A stretch of DNA of 18,330 bases from Mycobacterium sp. Its GTDB lineage: Bacteria; Actinomycetota; Actinomycetes; Mycobacteriales; Mycobacteriaceae. The notes under the pieces were generated by a model. It ran no database searches and was not told the DNA's origin. It was given only the letters and a program-made list of their open reading frames with translations. Position numbers and translations under genes: made by a program. Each line of letters begins with the position of its first letter. Positions within the stretch are counted from its first letter, which is position 1. The stretch lies in the NCBI GenBank assembly GCA_029256565.1, contig JAQSXQ010000005.1:1-18330 (forward strand), written 5' to 3'. Of this stretch, positions 6,909 to 13,512 are shown one piece after another.

Positions 6909-8401
6909 GGGTCATCACCGCCGACCACGACGAGATCCCGGCCGGTGCGCTGGCCGTGTTCGCGCATGACGCGCTTGATGGTGCGGGCGGTGCCGTCCAC
7001 GTCGATGGCGCCCTGGATCGTGAATTGGAACGTGTCGCCGCCGCGGACCTCGGGGCGATAGGTGGCGGGGTTTGCGGCCCAGTCTTCCCACCCGCCGGTT
7101 CCGTCCATGCTGGGCGTTGCGGGGTCGTCGTCGTTGCGGATCAGCACGGTGGCCACGGCTGCGTCGTCCCAGGCGCCCCAGACGGCCACAGCCGGCGGCT
7201 GCGGGGGCAGCTGCGGATCGGCGTCGTCGAAACCGCCCATGCCGAGCGCGCCGGCTTGAAGGCCGGCGGCCTCTTGCTGCGCGCCGAACAGGGAACCAAG
7301 CCATCCGAGGGCTTCCTTCGCCCAGCCGATAATTCCGTCGATGCCGCGGCCGATGCTGGCCAGAACGTCCTCGGCAACTCGGCCAACTTCCTCCCAGTTG
7401 GAGACCAGGAACACGATGATGCCGACGAGCAGACCGATCGCAAGGATGATCAGACCGATGGGGTTGGCACTCATCGCGATGTTCCACGCGATCTGAGCGG
7501 CGGTGGCGATAGAGGCGACGGCGCGGTACGTCTGGAGCGCGCCGTTCAGCAGCAGGACAGCCCCGGCGAACGATCCGACGACGCCGACGATGATCCCCAC
7601 CAGTTCGGTGTTCTCGCCTACCCACGTTGCGACCTCGCCCAGCTGCGTGGCCAGCATCACCATGAGGGGTAGCAGGGCCTCGCCCAGCTGCGCCTGTGCG
7701 TTCTCCCACTCGGCCGTGGCGCGTTGTTGGGCGCCGGCAGCGGTGTTGGCCTCGCGGGCGAACTGGCCTTGCGCGGCGGCGGTCTGCTCAGTCAGCAGCG
7801 CGAGGGTGGCCTGGGTCTCGGCTTGCTTGAGGGCGGCGCCCTCGAGTTCCCCGAGGCCCATCGACGCCACGCGCGCCGACACGGCCGCGGCGTTGATGGA
7901 TACGCCGTAGCGTTCGATCGGGTCGCGTTCGCCGCGGAGCAGCGACGACAGCGCGCCCACGGCGTCGGCTGTGGTTCCGCCGAACATCGCGGACAGGTCG
8001 GCGCCTAGGGCCACCAGGTCGCCCGTCTGATTGGCGACCTCTTGCATGGGCACGCCCATGTTCTTCAGCTGCGATCCGAGCACAGCGGACATCTGGAGGT
8101 ACTCGGATTCGGCCAGTCCGACGTTCTGCGCCGCGTCGTCGGCCATCCGCTTGACCGTGGCCGCGTGGGCGCCGTAGACCGACTCCACGGCGCCCGTCGA
8201 CTGCTCGAGGTTGGATGCCGCGTCACCCGACGATTTCGCCAGCAGGGCAAGACCGCCCACCAGGATGCCCGAGGCGATGCTTGCCTTGTTCAGACCGTCC
8301 TCAAACGACGCAACCTGCTTGTTCGTCTCCGCGAACTCGCGGCCGGCTTGCTTGCCGTCCGCAATGATGCGGATAGACAGGATCGCGGTCTTGTTGGCCA
8401 T
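6899..8401 (-). CDS. Tape measure protein
   Basis: A 500-residue protein that sets tail length. Residues 1-260 are alanine-rich and largely helical (TMP-like, with the typical stretch LLRGERDPIERYGVSIN at 154-170). Two hydrophobic segments follow at about 268-289 and 313-333, as usual for tape measures that reach the host membrane, and the C-terminus (from about 345) is Trp/Pro/Asp-rich. At roughly 0.15 nm per residue the tail would be about 75 nm, short for a siphovirus. GGAGGTGA before the ATG is a strong ribosome binding site and overlaps the end of the chaperone frameshift extension. It follows the chaperone as expected for siphophage gene order. Confidence 0.95.
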   Translation of the reverse strand: MANKTAILSIRIIADGKQAGREFAETNKQVASFEDGLNKASIASGILVGGLALLAKSSGDAASNLEQSTGAVESVYGAHAATVKRMADDAAQNVGLAESEYLQMSAVLGSQLKNMGVPMQEVANQTGDLVALGADLSAMFGGTTADAVGALSSLLRGERDPIERYGVSINAAAVSARVASMGLGELEGAALKQAETQATLALLTEQTAAAQGQFAREANTAAGAQQRATAEWENAQAQLGEALLPLMVMLATQLGEVATWVGENTELVGIIVGVVGSFAGAVLLLNGALQTYRAVASIATAAQIAWNIAMSANPIGLIILAIGLLVGIIVFLVSNWEEVGRVAEDVLASIGRGIDGIIGWAKEALGWLGSLFGAQQEAAGLQAGALGMGGFDDADPQLPPQPPAVAVWGAWDDAAVATVLIRNDDDPATPSMDGTGGWEDWAANPATYRPEVRGGDTFQFTIQGAIDVDGTARTIKRVMREHGQRTGRDLVVVGGDDPWR

Positions 8402-8407
8402 GCGGTT

Positions 8408-8883
8408 TCACCTCCGGTGTGCTTCGGCGCGCTCGTTGAGCAGCTGAACGAATGTGGCGATCTCGGAATCGCCGGCTTCCATGAGGTAAGGCATGGGTTG
8501 GCCGGTCGAAATCGCGATCTGGATCAGTAGCCGGGTTCGACTCCCGGCTGGGAAGGGTCCGCCTCGATTCCGACCCCCTCGCCGGCCTCGATCTGCTCAC
8601 GGGTGACGGGTGAACCGTCCTCGTTGACGAAGCGGGCGGACACGCAGCGGTCCAGGAACCTCTCGACGGGCTCGTTCGTCGGGATCTCGTCCGATCGCAG
8701 CAGCGCGCTGTAGGCGATCAGAGAGACGGCGAGGATGGGCGCGGCCGAGGCGTCGGGCCAGCCCTTGCGGGCGCTGATGAGTTCGCGGCGCACCATGTCG
8801 CGGTTGTCGGTCTTCACGGTGTACTCGATCAGGTCGTCGGTTCCGGGCTGCTCGAGCGCAACGCGGATGATCTGGGACTTCAT
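8408..8883 (-). CDS. Tail assembly chaperone, predicted -1 frameshift product
   Basis: In the -1 frame reading continues past the zero-frame stop with LLIQIAISTGQPMPYLMEAG and EIATFVQLLNERAEAHRR, ending at TGA 8410-8408, seven bases before the tape measure ATG. The extension looks like the T domain of small siphophage chaperones (IAISTG followed by an ATxxxLL helix). The product would have about 158 residues. Two slip candidates exist: CCCUUCC (8557-8551), with a perfect 7-bp hairpin (8549-8529) one base downstream, and a run of five G (8578-8574). The exact slip site is not determined. The coordinates give the outer limits of the joined gene. Confidence 0.65.
8524..8883 (-). CDS. Tail assembly chaperone (short, zero-frame product)
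   Basis: A 119-residue protein between the gp10-like gene and the tape measure, the position of the G-type tail assembly chaperone. It starts MKSQIIRVALEQPGTDDLIE and contains the helical stretch MVRRELISARKGW and PILAVSLIAYSALLRSDE, fitting chaperones that coat the tape measure. The ATG overlaps the upstream stop as ATGA. Just before its TGA the mRNA can form a 7-bp stem, and the -1 frame then stays open for a plausible T-type extension. Confidence 0.8.
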   Translation of the reverse strand: MKSQIIRVALEQPGTDDLIEYTVKTDNRDMVRRELISARKGWPDASAAPILAVSLIAYSALLRSDEIPTNEPVERFLDRCVSARFVNEDGSPVTREQIEAGEGVGIEADPSQPGVEPGY

Positions 8884-9260
8884 GGCGTGGTGGTTCCTTT
8901 GACTTTGGAGAGGGCGGTATCGACGTATTCCTCGTAGACGCGCATCCAGCGACCCTCTGAATCGCGGGCGCCGTCTGAGAGGAACGGTTGGGCTTGAATG
9001 TTGCGATCGGGCCAGCCCCAATGCACGACGCCGGGGTACGGCACACGGGCATAGCCGGCGCGAACGATGGCGGCGGTCTTGGTGCCGGCGGCACGGATGG
9101 TGTCTTTCAGCCGGCCGGTTTTCTCCGGGGCAAGGGCGGCGGACGCCTCGGCGGCGATCTCGGCGGCGTCACGGTGGGCCGTGCGCATGTCCTGGAGATC
9201 GTCGCCGGCCTTACGCAGCTGGCTGCGTAGCTCCCGCGCGCCCTTGGCCCGAAGCGTCAT
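8880..9260 (-). CDS. HK97 gp10-like tail completion protein
   Basis: A 126-residue protein with the HK97 gp10 pattern: a basic helical N-terminus (ARELRSQLRKAGDDLQDM), the motif APEKTGRLKDTIRA (about 44-57), and the centre VPYPGVVHWGWP (about 73-84) followed by NIQAQPFLSDGA. The family acts at the head-tail joint or tail completion in siphophages. The ATG overlaps the preceding stop as ATGA, and its own stop overlaps the chaperone start the same way. Its place is slightly unusual: it lies after the major tail protein rather than before the tail terminator. Confidence 0.82.
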   Translation of the reverse strand: MTLRAKGARELRSQLRKAGDDLQDMRTAHRDAAEIAAEASAALAPEKTGRLKDTIRAAGTKTAAIVRAGYARVPYPGVVHWGWPDRNIQAQPFLSDGARDSEGRWMRVYEEYVDTALSKVKGTTTP

Positions 9261-9673
9261 GCCACGTCGTCAAACGCGGGCATGCCCACGCAATCCATCG
9301 TGACTTCGTGGTCGGGCTTGGTCTTCACGTCGCCGCCGATCTCGACGGCCTCGACCACGACCTGACCGCTGACGCGACGGCCGAGGGCGTTGTTCGGGAC
9401 CATCGCGAACGGGTGCGTCTCGCCGCGGTGCGCCCACAGCCACTCGGCGCGCGAGTCGTCGTGGCCGAAATCGGACTGGAGACGGATCACCAGCGTGCAC
9501 GTCTCGGTGCGATCGCCGGGTGCCTGCTCGCCCGAGAGAACGTCGATGGGGTCGCCCTTGGTGACGTTCGGGACGATCCGCATGCCGCGGATCTGGCTGC
9601 TGAAGTTGGTGAGGGCGCCGGCCGAACCGATGGTGAGCAGGCCGGGGCCGACCGTGGAGACGTTGATGGTCAT
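9257..9673 (-). CDS. Major tail protein (putative)
   Basis: A 138-residue, beta-rich protein (MTINVSTVGPGLLTIGSAG, with ETCTLVIRLQSDFGHDDSRA in the middle) placed before the gp10-like and chaperone genes. Size and position suit the tail tube subunit. The start chosen is the ATG overlapping the preceding stop (ATGA); an upstream in-frame extension to 9832 lies entirely within the tail terminator-like gene and is improbable. The ribosome binding site is weak (GAAAGCGAAAACGC), odd for a highly made protein, so translation may be coupled. No family motif is recognised with certainty. Confidence 0.72.
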   Translation of the reverse strand: MTINVSTVGPGLLTIGSAGALTNFSSQIRGMRIVPNVTKGDPIDVLSGEQAPGDRTETCTLVIRLQSDFGHDDSRAEWLWAHRGETHPFAMVPNNALGRRVSGQVVVEAVEIGGDVKTKPDHEVTMDCVGMPAFDDVA

Positions 9674-10074
9674 GCGTTTTCGCTTTCGTCGATGAGGATG
9701 GATGGCGACATTCGGACGGTGTAGCCGGGGAGCGGATCGCCGTGGTGTTGGCGGAACAGGTCGCCGCGGGCCGACAGCATCGGGATGCCGCCCAGGCGCA
9801 GCGCCTCGAGGATCGCGTCGAGCTTCCGCCACGCGGCCAGCAGGTTGTCGGCGGGGCCGGCGACCACGGATAGCTCTGTGTCGGCGCTGGTCTGCGTGTA
9901 GGTGGTGAACTCGAGATCGGGCGGCGAGATCACGACGATGCCGTGACGTGCGCCCGAGGGAATATCGCGGGCGTCGATCGTGGCGGCGACGTCCGGGAGG
10001 TTCTGGGCGTCCAGAACCTCCCGGAGCTTGTCGCGCAGCTGCTCTGCGTGGTCGATGCGGGGCGTGGGCATCAC
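9670..10074 (-). CDS. Tail terminator-like protein
   Basis: A 134-residue protein with a helical start (AEQLRDKLREVLDAQNLPDV) and alternating strands (HGIVVISPPDLEFTTYTQTS, then ELSVVAGPADN), and a helix with DNLLAAWRKLDAILEALRLG. This alpha/beta layout and its place between connector and major tail protein match tail terminator proteins that close the tube before head joining. GTG at 10074 overlaps the previous stop as GTGA; the next codon, ATG, is an equal start. The identification rests on gene order and fold style. Confidence 0.68.
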   Translation of the reverse strand: MMPTPRIDHAEQLRDKLREVLDAQNLPDVAATIDARDIPSGARHGIVVISPPDLEFTTYTQTSADTELSVVAGPADNLLAAWRKLDAILEALRLGGIPMLSARGDLFRQHHGDPLPGYTVRMSPSILIDESENA

Positions 10075-10400
10075 AGCCCCATCACCAGGTAGCGGCGCAG
10101 CAGCGGGTACGCCGACGCCATCGGGTCGCGGTTGATGCGGAACATTTGGGGATCGACCCCCTGCATCGTCACGACGCCGTTTCGGCTCGCCTTGCGGTAG
10201 TAGATATCCGCGCCGACCTCGAGAACGGCACGCTCCACCACAACCTCGGGGACGCCGTACGGGTTCGACTCGCCGCCGATAAAGTCAGTGACCATCTGGC
10301 GCGCCACCCCCTCGGAGTCCGCCGCGTAGGGGGCGTCCTCGCCCTGCGCCTGGACGTACCACGCCAGGTCACGGGGCTCGGTCGTCTCGTTGCCGGCCAT
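10071..10400 (-). CDS. Head-tail connector protein (putative)
   Basis: A 109-residue protein directly after the capsid gene (four-base gap). It has the look of gp6/gp15-like connector proteins: an N-terminal helix (GVARQMVTDFIGGES, about 31-45), a central strand region (VPEVVVERAVLEVGADIYYRK) and an end with the conserved-looking DPMASAYPLLRRYLV. Such proteins sit under the portal and form the DNA exit channel. The ATG at 10400 is clear. Position is the strongest evidence. Confidence 0.72.
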   Translation of the reverse strand: MAGNETTEPRDLAWYVQAQGEDAPYAADSEGVARQMVTDFIGGESNPYGVPEVVVERAVLEVGADIYYRKASRNGVVTMQGVDPQMFRINRDPMASAYPLLRRYLVMGL

Positions 10401-10404
10401 CGGA

Positions 10405-11478
10405 TCAGGCGCCGGCCGGGGTGACCCGGACAGCCTGGATGGCGTCCGGGAACTGCGAGGCGTTGGCCATGTACCCGTACTGCGAGACGGTCTCGGTGAG
10501 GTTCACCACGTCCTTGTCCTGGAGACGGAACGGGGCGCCGGGGCTCTCCCACGTCGTGAAGCCGAGGCGGTCGTGGAACTCCACCGTGTTGGCGGCGGCA
10601 CCGGGCAGGATCTCGAACCGCACCGAGGCCAGGTTGCCCTCGATGTTGGTCAGGTCGAGTTCGCCTACCTGGTTGACGCCGGTCCCCCACACGCGCATGA
10701 GGCTGTTCCCGTTGGTGTCCTCGAGGCGGATCAGACGCTTGAACACGTCGGTGGACACCATGCCGCCGTCAAGCGTGAACGAGTTGTCATCGAACAGGCC
10801 GGCGGCGTCCACGATGAGATCCAGCCACTCGTACGCGCTGGCGTCGGCGGCGATCGTCAGCGCGGCGTCGGCCAGCTTGCCGGCGATGATCTCCTTGAGC
10901 GCCGTGCGAACCACCTGCTCGGTAGCGCGGGCGTACTCGAGGATCATCGCCGTGTTCGACGTGGACAGGTAGGCCGCGCTTCCGCGATCGATCTGCTGGC
11001 GGGACAGCTGCGTGTACCCGCCGTACGTCTCGACGGGGGTCGTGTCCGACTCGAGCTCGATCTTGCCCTTCGGGAGCGGGTCGCCCTCCTTGGCCTGCTT
11101 CTGCACCTTGATGCTGTTGCTCTTGAGCTTGAGGTACTCGAGCGACATGCCCTCGGCCGGCAGCGGCAGCACCTGGAACCGGTTCAGCACCTTGCGGGTG
11201 CGGCGAATCAGGTGGATGGCGTCGCGGACCCAGGTGGGCGGCTGCTTGTCGTCGGCGGTGGTCGAGCCCTCGTACGCGGCCAGCTGCTCGTAAAAGGCCA
11301 TCGCCTCGGCCGAGCCGCCGACGAGATCCTTGATGAACGCGCCGAACGACGAGTAGTTCGCCATCGGTGCGGGGGTGCCGGCGCCGAGGGTGGCCAGACG
11401 GGTGTCGAGGATGCGGTTCTGCTCGGTGGCGTGGGCCTGGAGCGCTGCGTCCAGGTCGTCGCGGGTGAGTTCGGTCAT
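10405..11478 (-). CDS. Major capsid protein from internal start (nested product)
   Basis: The in-frame ATG at 11478-11476 is preceded by GAAAGGAAGACCCC, a good Shine-Dalgarno site, so free capsid protein of 357 residues could be made in addition to the protease fusion. A head needs hundreds of capsid subunits but few protease copies, so dual initiation would give the right ratio without a stop codon between the genes. The presence of the site is visible; its use is inferred. A purely full-length product with later cleavage is the alternative. Confidence 0.7.
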   Translation of the reverse strand: MTELTRDDLDAALQAHATEQNRILDTRLATLGAGTPAPMANYSSFGAFIKDLVGGSAEAMAFYEQLAAYEGSTTADDKQPPTWVRDAIHLIRRTRKVLNRFQVLPLPAEGMSLEYLKLKSNSIKVQKQAKEGDPLPKGKIELESDTTPVETYGGYTQLSRQQIDRGSAAYLSTSNTAMILEYARATEQVVRTALKEIIAGKLADAALTIAADASAYEWLDLIVDAAGLFDDNSFTLDGGMVSTDVFKRLIRLEDTNGNSLMRVWGTGVNQVGELDLTNIEGNLASVRFEILPGAAANTVEFHDRLGFTTWESPGAPFRLQDKDVVNLTETVSQYGYMANASQFPDAIQAVRVTPAGA

Positions 11479-12186
11479 GGGGTCTTCCTTTCGGGTCGAG
11501 GCCAGGGCGGCGACGAGACGGGGGGCGGATGCCGCGGCGCGGCCCGCGTGGGCGAACATGGACAGGTCGAACACGTTCGACGCCGACGTGTCCTCGTCGG
11601 TGTCGGAATCGAGGCGGTCAGCGAGGCCGGCAGCGACGGCCTCGGCCGCGCTGTACCAGGTCTCTGCCTTCATGAGCGCGCGCCAGTCGCCGGCATCCCC
11701 GCCGGCCTTGGCGGCGTACATGGCGGCGATGTTGTCGCTGATGCGGTCGAGATCGTCGGCGGCGGTCCGCATCTCCTCGGCGTTGCCGATCGACAAGCCC
11801 CACGCGTCGTGAATCATGATCTCGGCGTTCTCGCCCATCACCACCTCGTCGCCGGCACAGGCGATGAACGATGCGGCCGAGGCGGCGAGGCCATCGACAT
11901 GGACGACGACGCGGGCCGAGTGCTGGCGCAGGGCGTTGCGGATGGCGATGCCGTCGTACACGTTGCCGCCGGGTGAGTTGACGTACACGTTCAGGGTGTC
12001 GGCGTCGATCGCGCGGATGGCCGGCACCATGTCGGATGCGTCGATGCCACCCCAGTAGGCGCCGATGATGCCGTACAGGTGCATGTCGGCGGTGCGGTTG
12101 GTGTCGTCTCGCTCGACGTTCCACGTCGATTCGACGCGGGCGGCGAGGCGGGCGAACCGGTCACGGCCGGCGGGGAAGTCAGGCAT
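10405..12186 (-). CDS. ClpP-type prohead protease fused to HK97-type major capsid protein
   Basis: One open frame of 593 residues. Residues about 35-195 are a ClpP-like serine protease: NSPGGN oxyanion segment at 70-75, nucleophile S103 in LAASAAS, H126 in IMIHDAWG. About 237-593 is the major capsid protein, starting MTELTRDDLDAALQAH, a helical segment that looks like a scaffolding delta domain, followed by the HK97-like shell domain (with QLSRQQIDRG and GMVSTDVFKRLIRLEDTNG). The protease would cleave between the parts during head maturation. Such fusions are known in actinophages. AAGGAGAA precedes the ATG, which overlaps the portal stop. Codon 237 also has its own ribosome binding site. Confidence 0.92.
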   Translation of the reverse strand: MPDFPAGRDRFARLAARVESTWNVERDDTNRTADMHLYGIIGAYWGGIDASDMVPAIRAIDADTLNVYVNSPGGNVYDGIAIRNALRQHSARVVVHVDGLAASAASFIACAGDEVVMGENAEIMIHDAWGLSIGNAEEMRTAADDLDRISDNIAAMYAAKAGGDAGDWRALMKAETWYSAAEAVAAGLADRLDSDTDEDTSASNVFDLSMFAHAGRAAASAPRLVAALASTRKEDPMTELTRDDLDAALQAHATEQNRILDTRLATLGAGTPAPMANYSSFGAFIKDLVGGSAEAMAFYEQLAAYEGSTTADDKQPPTWVRDAIHLIRRTRKVLNRFQVLPLPAEGMSLEYLKLKSNSIKVQKQAKEGDPLPKGKIELESDTTPVETYGGYTQLSRQQIDRGSAAYLSTSNTAMILEYARATEQVVRTALKEIIAGKLADAALTIAADASAYEWLDLIVDAAGLFDDNSFTLDGGMVSTDVFKRLIRLEDTNGNSLMRVWGTGVNQVGELDLTNIEGNLASVRFEILPGAAANTVEFHDRLGFTTWESPGAPFRLQDKDVVNLTETVSQYGYMANASQFPDAIQAVRVTPAGA

Positions 12187-13408
12187 CGGTGTTCTCCTTG
12201 GCGGGCTCGGTCTTCGTCTTGCGGCGCGCGTCGATTTCGGCGCGCTGAGCGGGGGTCAGCGGCGGCAGACTCTCGAGGGCGCGCACCTCGTCGGCCGTCG
12301 CCCACCCCTTTGCCGGGTCCAGCGACATGCCGTGCGCCTCATAACGGGTCTTGGTGTCGGTGCGCAGCAGCGCGTCGATCTTGAAACGGGCTTTCTGGCG
12401 GCCGGGGAGCAGCGCGCTCCAGGCGTTCTCCATCTCGCGCAGCGGCTTCATGAGGCTGAACCGGACGTAGCCGATCCATTCCTGTTCGACGTTGCTGTAC
12501 GTCTGCGAGTTGCCCTCGACGGCCACCAGCATGAGCGAGGCGGGGGCGCCAATGAGGCGTGCCATCTGCGTGGTGCTGTACTGCTGCGTCTCGAGGAACT
12601 GAACGTCGGAGGGCTTGAGCAGGAGGGGCGTGTACGTCAGGCCCTTGCCGAGAATGCGGAGGCGTTCGTTCAGGCGCTTGGGATCGTGGGGCAACTCGTT
12701 GCCGTCGACGTCGCGGCCGTACCAGACGTGCCGGTACTTTTCCGAGTCGCGGCCGGTCAGTTCCTGCTCGGTGGTCAGGATGCCGTCGGGCATGTTGGAA
12801 TCCGACAGCCACAAGGCGCCGTAGTCGCGGGCGTCGAGCGCTCCGCGAACCTCGATCTGCGCGGCCTGGATCGGCCCCAGCCCACGCTCGAGGCCAGGTA
12901 CGCGCAGCAGCTTGAGGTGGCGCACGTCGTCGCGGGTTAGCTTCTTGCCGCGCCAGTTGTACGTGACGGTCTTGTTGTTGTGGCGGTCGTACTCGACCAC
13001 CACGGCGACCTCGTGGGGGCTGAGGGCCACCAGGTTGACGACAGCGCCCTGCGCGTTACGGATGGTGCGCCAGAACGCGTTTCCGTCGATGTACAGCGAG
13101 ACGATCGTGTACTCGATGAACGCCGACTGATCCTCGTCGATGTCGGGCTGGGCGACCAGGGCGGGCGTCTCGGTCAGCACTTCGCCGTTTCGCTCGACGG
13201 CGACGGACAGCTGGCAGGCGGCGGTGGCGTGAATCTGGATGCCGCGATAGATGGTCGAGAGGGACATGGCACGTTCGACCGTCACCGCCGCCTGGCGATC
13301 CCGCTTTGGAATCTGGGGGCTGGAGCCGGCGGGCTCGCCGGGTACCTCAGCCATAAGCCACTCGATCGACCGGGCGACCGACTCGCGGGCTCTGCTCCAA
13401 AACGACAT
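12179..13408 (-). CDS. Portal protein (HK97 family)
   Basis: A 409-residue protein forming the dodecameric DNA gate at the capsid vertex. It shows the HK97-type pattern: N-terminal VERAMSLSTIYRGIQIHATA (about 44-63), YIDGNAFWRTIRN, ALSPHEVAVVVEYD, the helix-rich stretch SNMPDGILTTEQELTGRDSE, and QYSTTQMARLIGAPASLMLV. I start it at ATG 13408 (MSFWSRARESVARSIEW); the frame is open further to 13627 but that part overlaps the terminase gene and a repeat array. No strong ribosome binding site precedes the ATG; GTG codons just upstream are alternatives. It ends inside the start of the protease gene. Confidence 0.93.
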   Translation of the reverse strand: MSFWSRARESVARSIEWLMAEVPGEPAGSSPQIPKRDRQAAVTVERAMSLSTIYRGIQIHATAACQLSVAVERNGEVLTETPALVAQPDIDEDQSAFIEYTIVSLYIDGNAFWRTIRNAQGAVVNLVALSPHEVAVVVEYDRHNNKTVTYNWRGKKLTRDDVRHLKLLRVPGLERGLGPIQAAQIEVRGALDARDYGALWLSDSNMPDGILTTEQELTGRDSEKYRHVWYGRDVDGNELPHDPKRLNERLRILGKGLTYTPLLLKPSDVQFLETQQYSTTQMARLIGAPASLMLVAVEGNSQTYSNVEQEWIGYVRFSLMKPLREMENAWSALLPGRQKARFKIDALLRTDTKTRYEAHGMSLDPAKGWATADEVRALESLPPLTPAQRAEIDARRKTKTEPAKENTDA

Positions 13409-13512
13409 GGCCACGACTTTGAGGCCGGCGGGGTGCGAGCCCCAACGTTCACGACGGGTCGCGGCGTGTGGCGACGGGCGGCGACGTTTGGTGACGTTTC
13501 GTGACGGCCTGG
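13409..13512. repeat. Terminase-portal gap with 10-bp periodic repeats
   Basis: This 104-bp gap is unusual in an otherwise tightly packed operon. On the plus strand 13447-13506 reads as six 10-bp units: GTTCACGACG, GGTCGCGGCG, TGTGGCGACG, GGCGGCGACG, TTTGGTGACG and TTTCGTGACG. Five of the six end in GACG, and all six keep the G at position 10. The spacing equals one helical turn, so a protein could bind along one face of the DNA. A packaging or terminase recognition site is one possibility; the sequence does not decide this. Confidence 0.6.

Noticed and set aside
8529..8549. T-arm-like hairpin GCCGGGTTCGACTCCCGGC on the plus strand suggesting a tRNA
   Set aside because: No matching acceptor, D or anticodon arms occur upstream; it lies inside the chaperone gene, where a frameshift hairpin on the other strand is a better reading.
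8301..8600. Minus-strand open frame of 99 codons in the +1 frame of the chaperone
   Set aside because: Its translation (RDFDRPTHALPHGSRR) lacks chaperone character and overlaps the tape measure start; the -1 frame gives a far better extension.
9257..9832. Major tail protein starting at 9832
   Set aside because: The added residues are Arg/Pro-rich shadow sequence of the tail terminator-like gene; ATG 9673 overlaps its stop as ATGA.
10390..11976. Long plus-strand open frame of 528 codons
   Set aside because: It lies antisense to the clear protease-capsid gene; high GC at third positions leaves few stops on the opposite strand. Its sequence is Gly/Val/Arg/His-rich without domains.
10405..12186. 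Sequencing error joining protease and capsid genes
   Set aside because: Both halves are complete and in frame with a natural linker, and such fusions are known in actinophages; no frameshift is needed to explain it.
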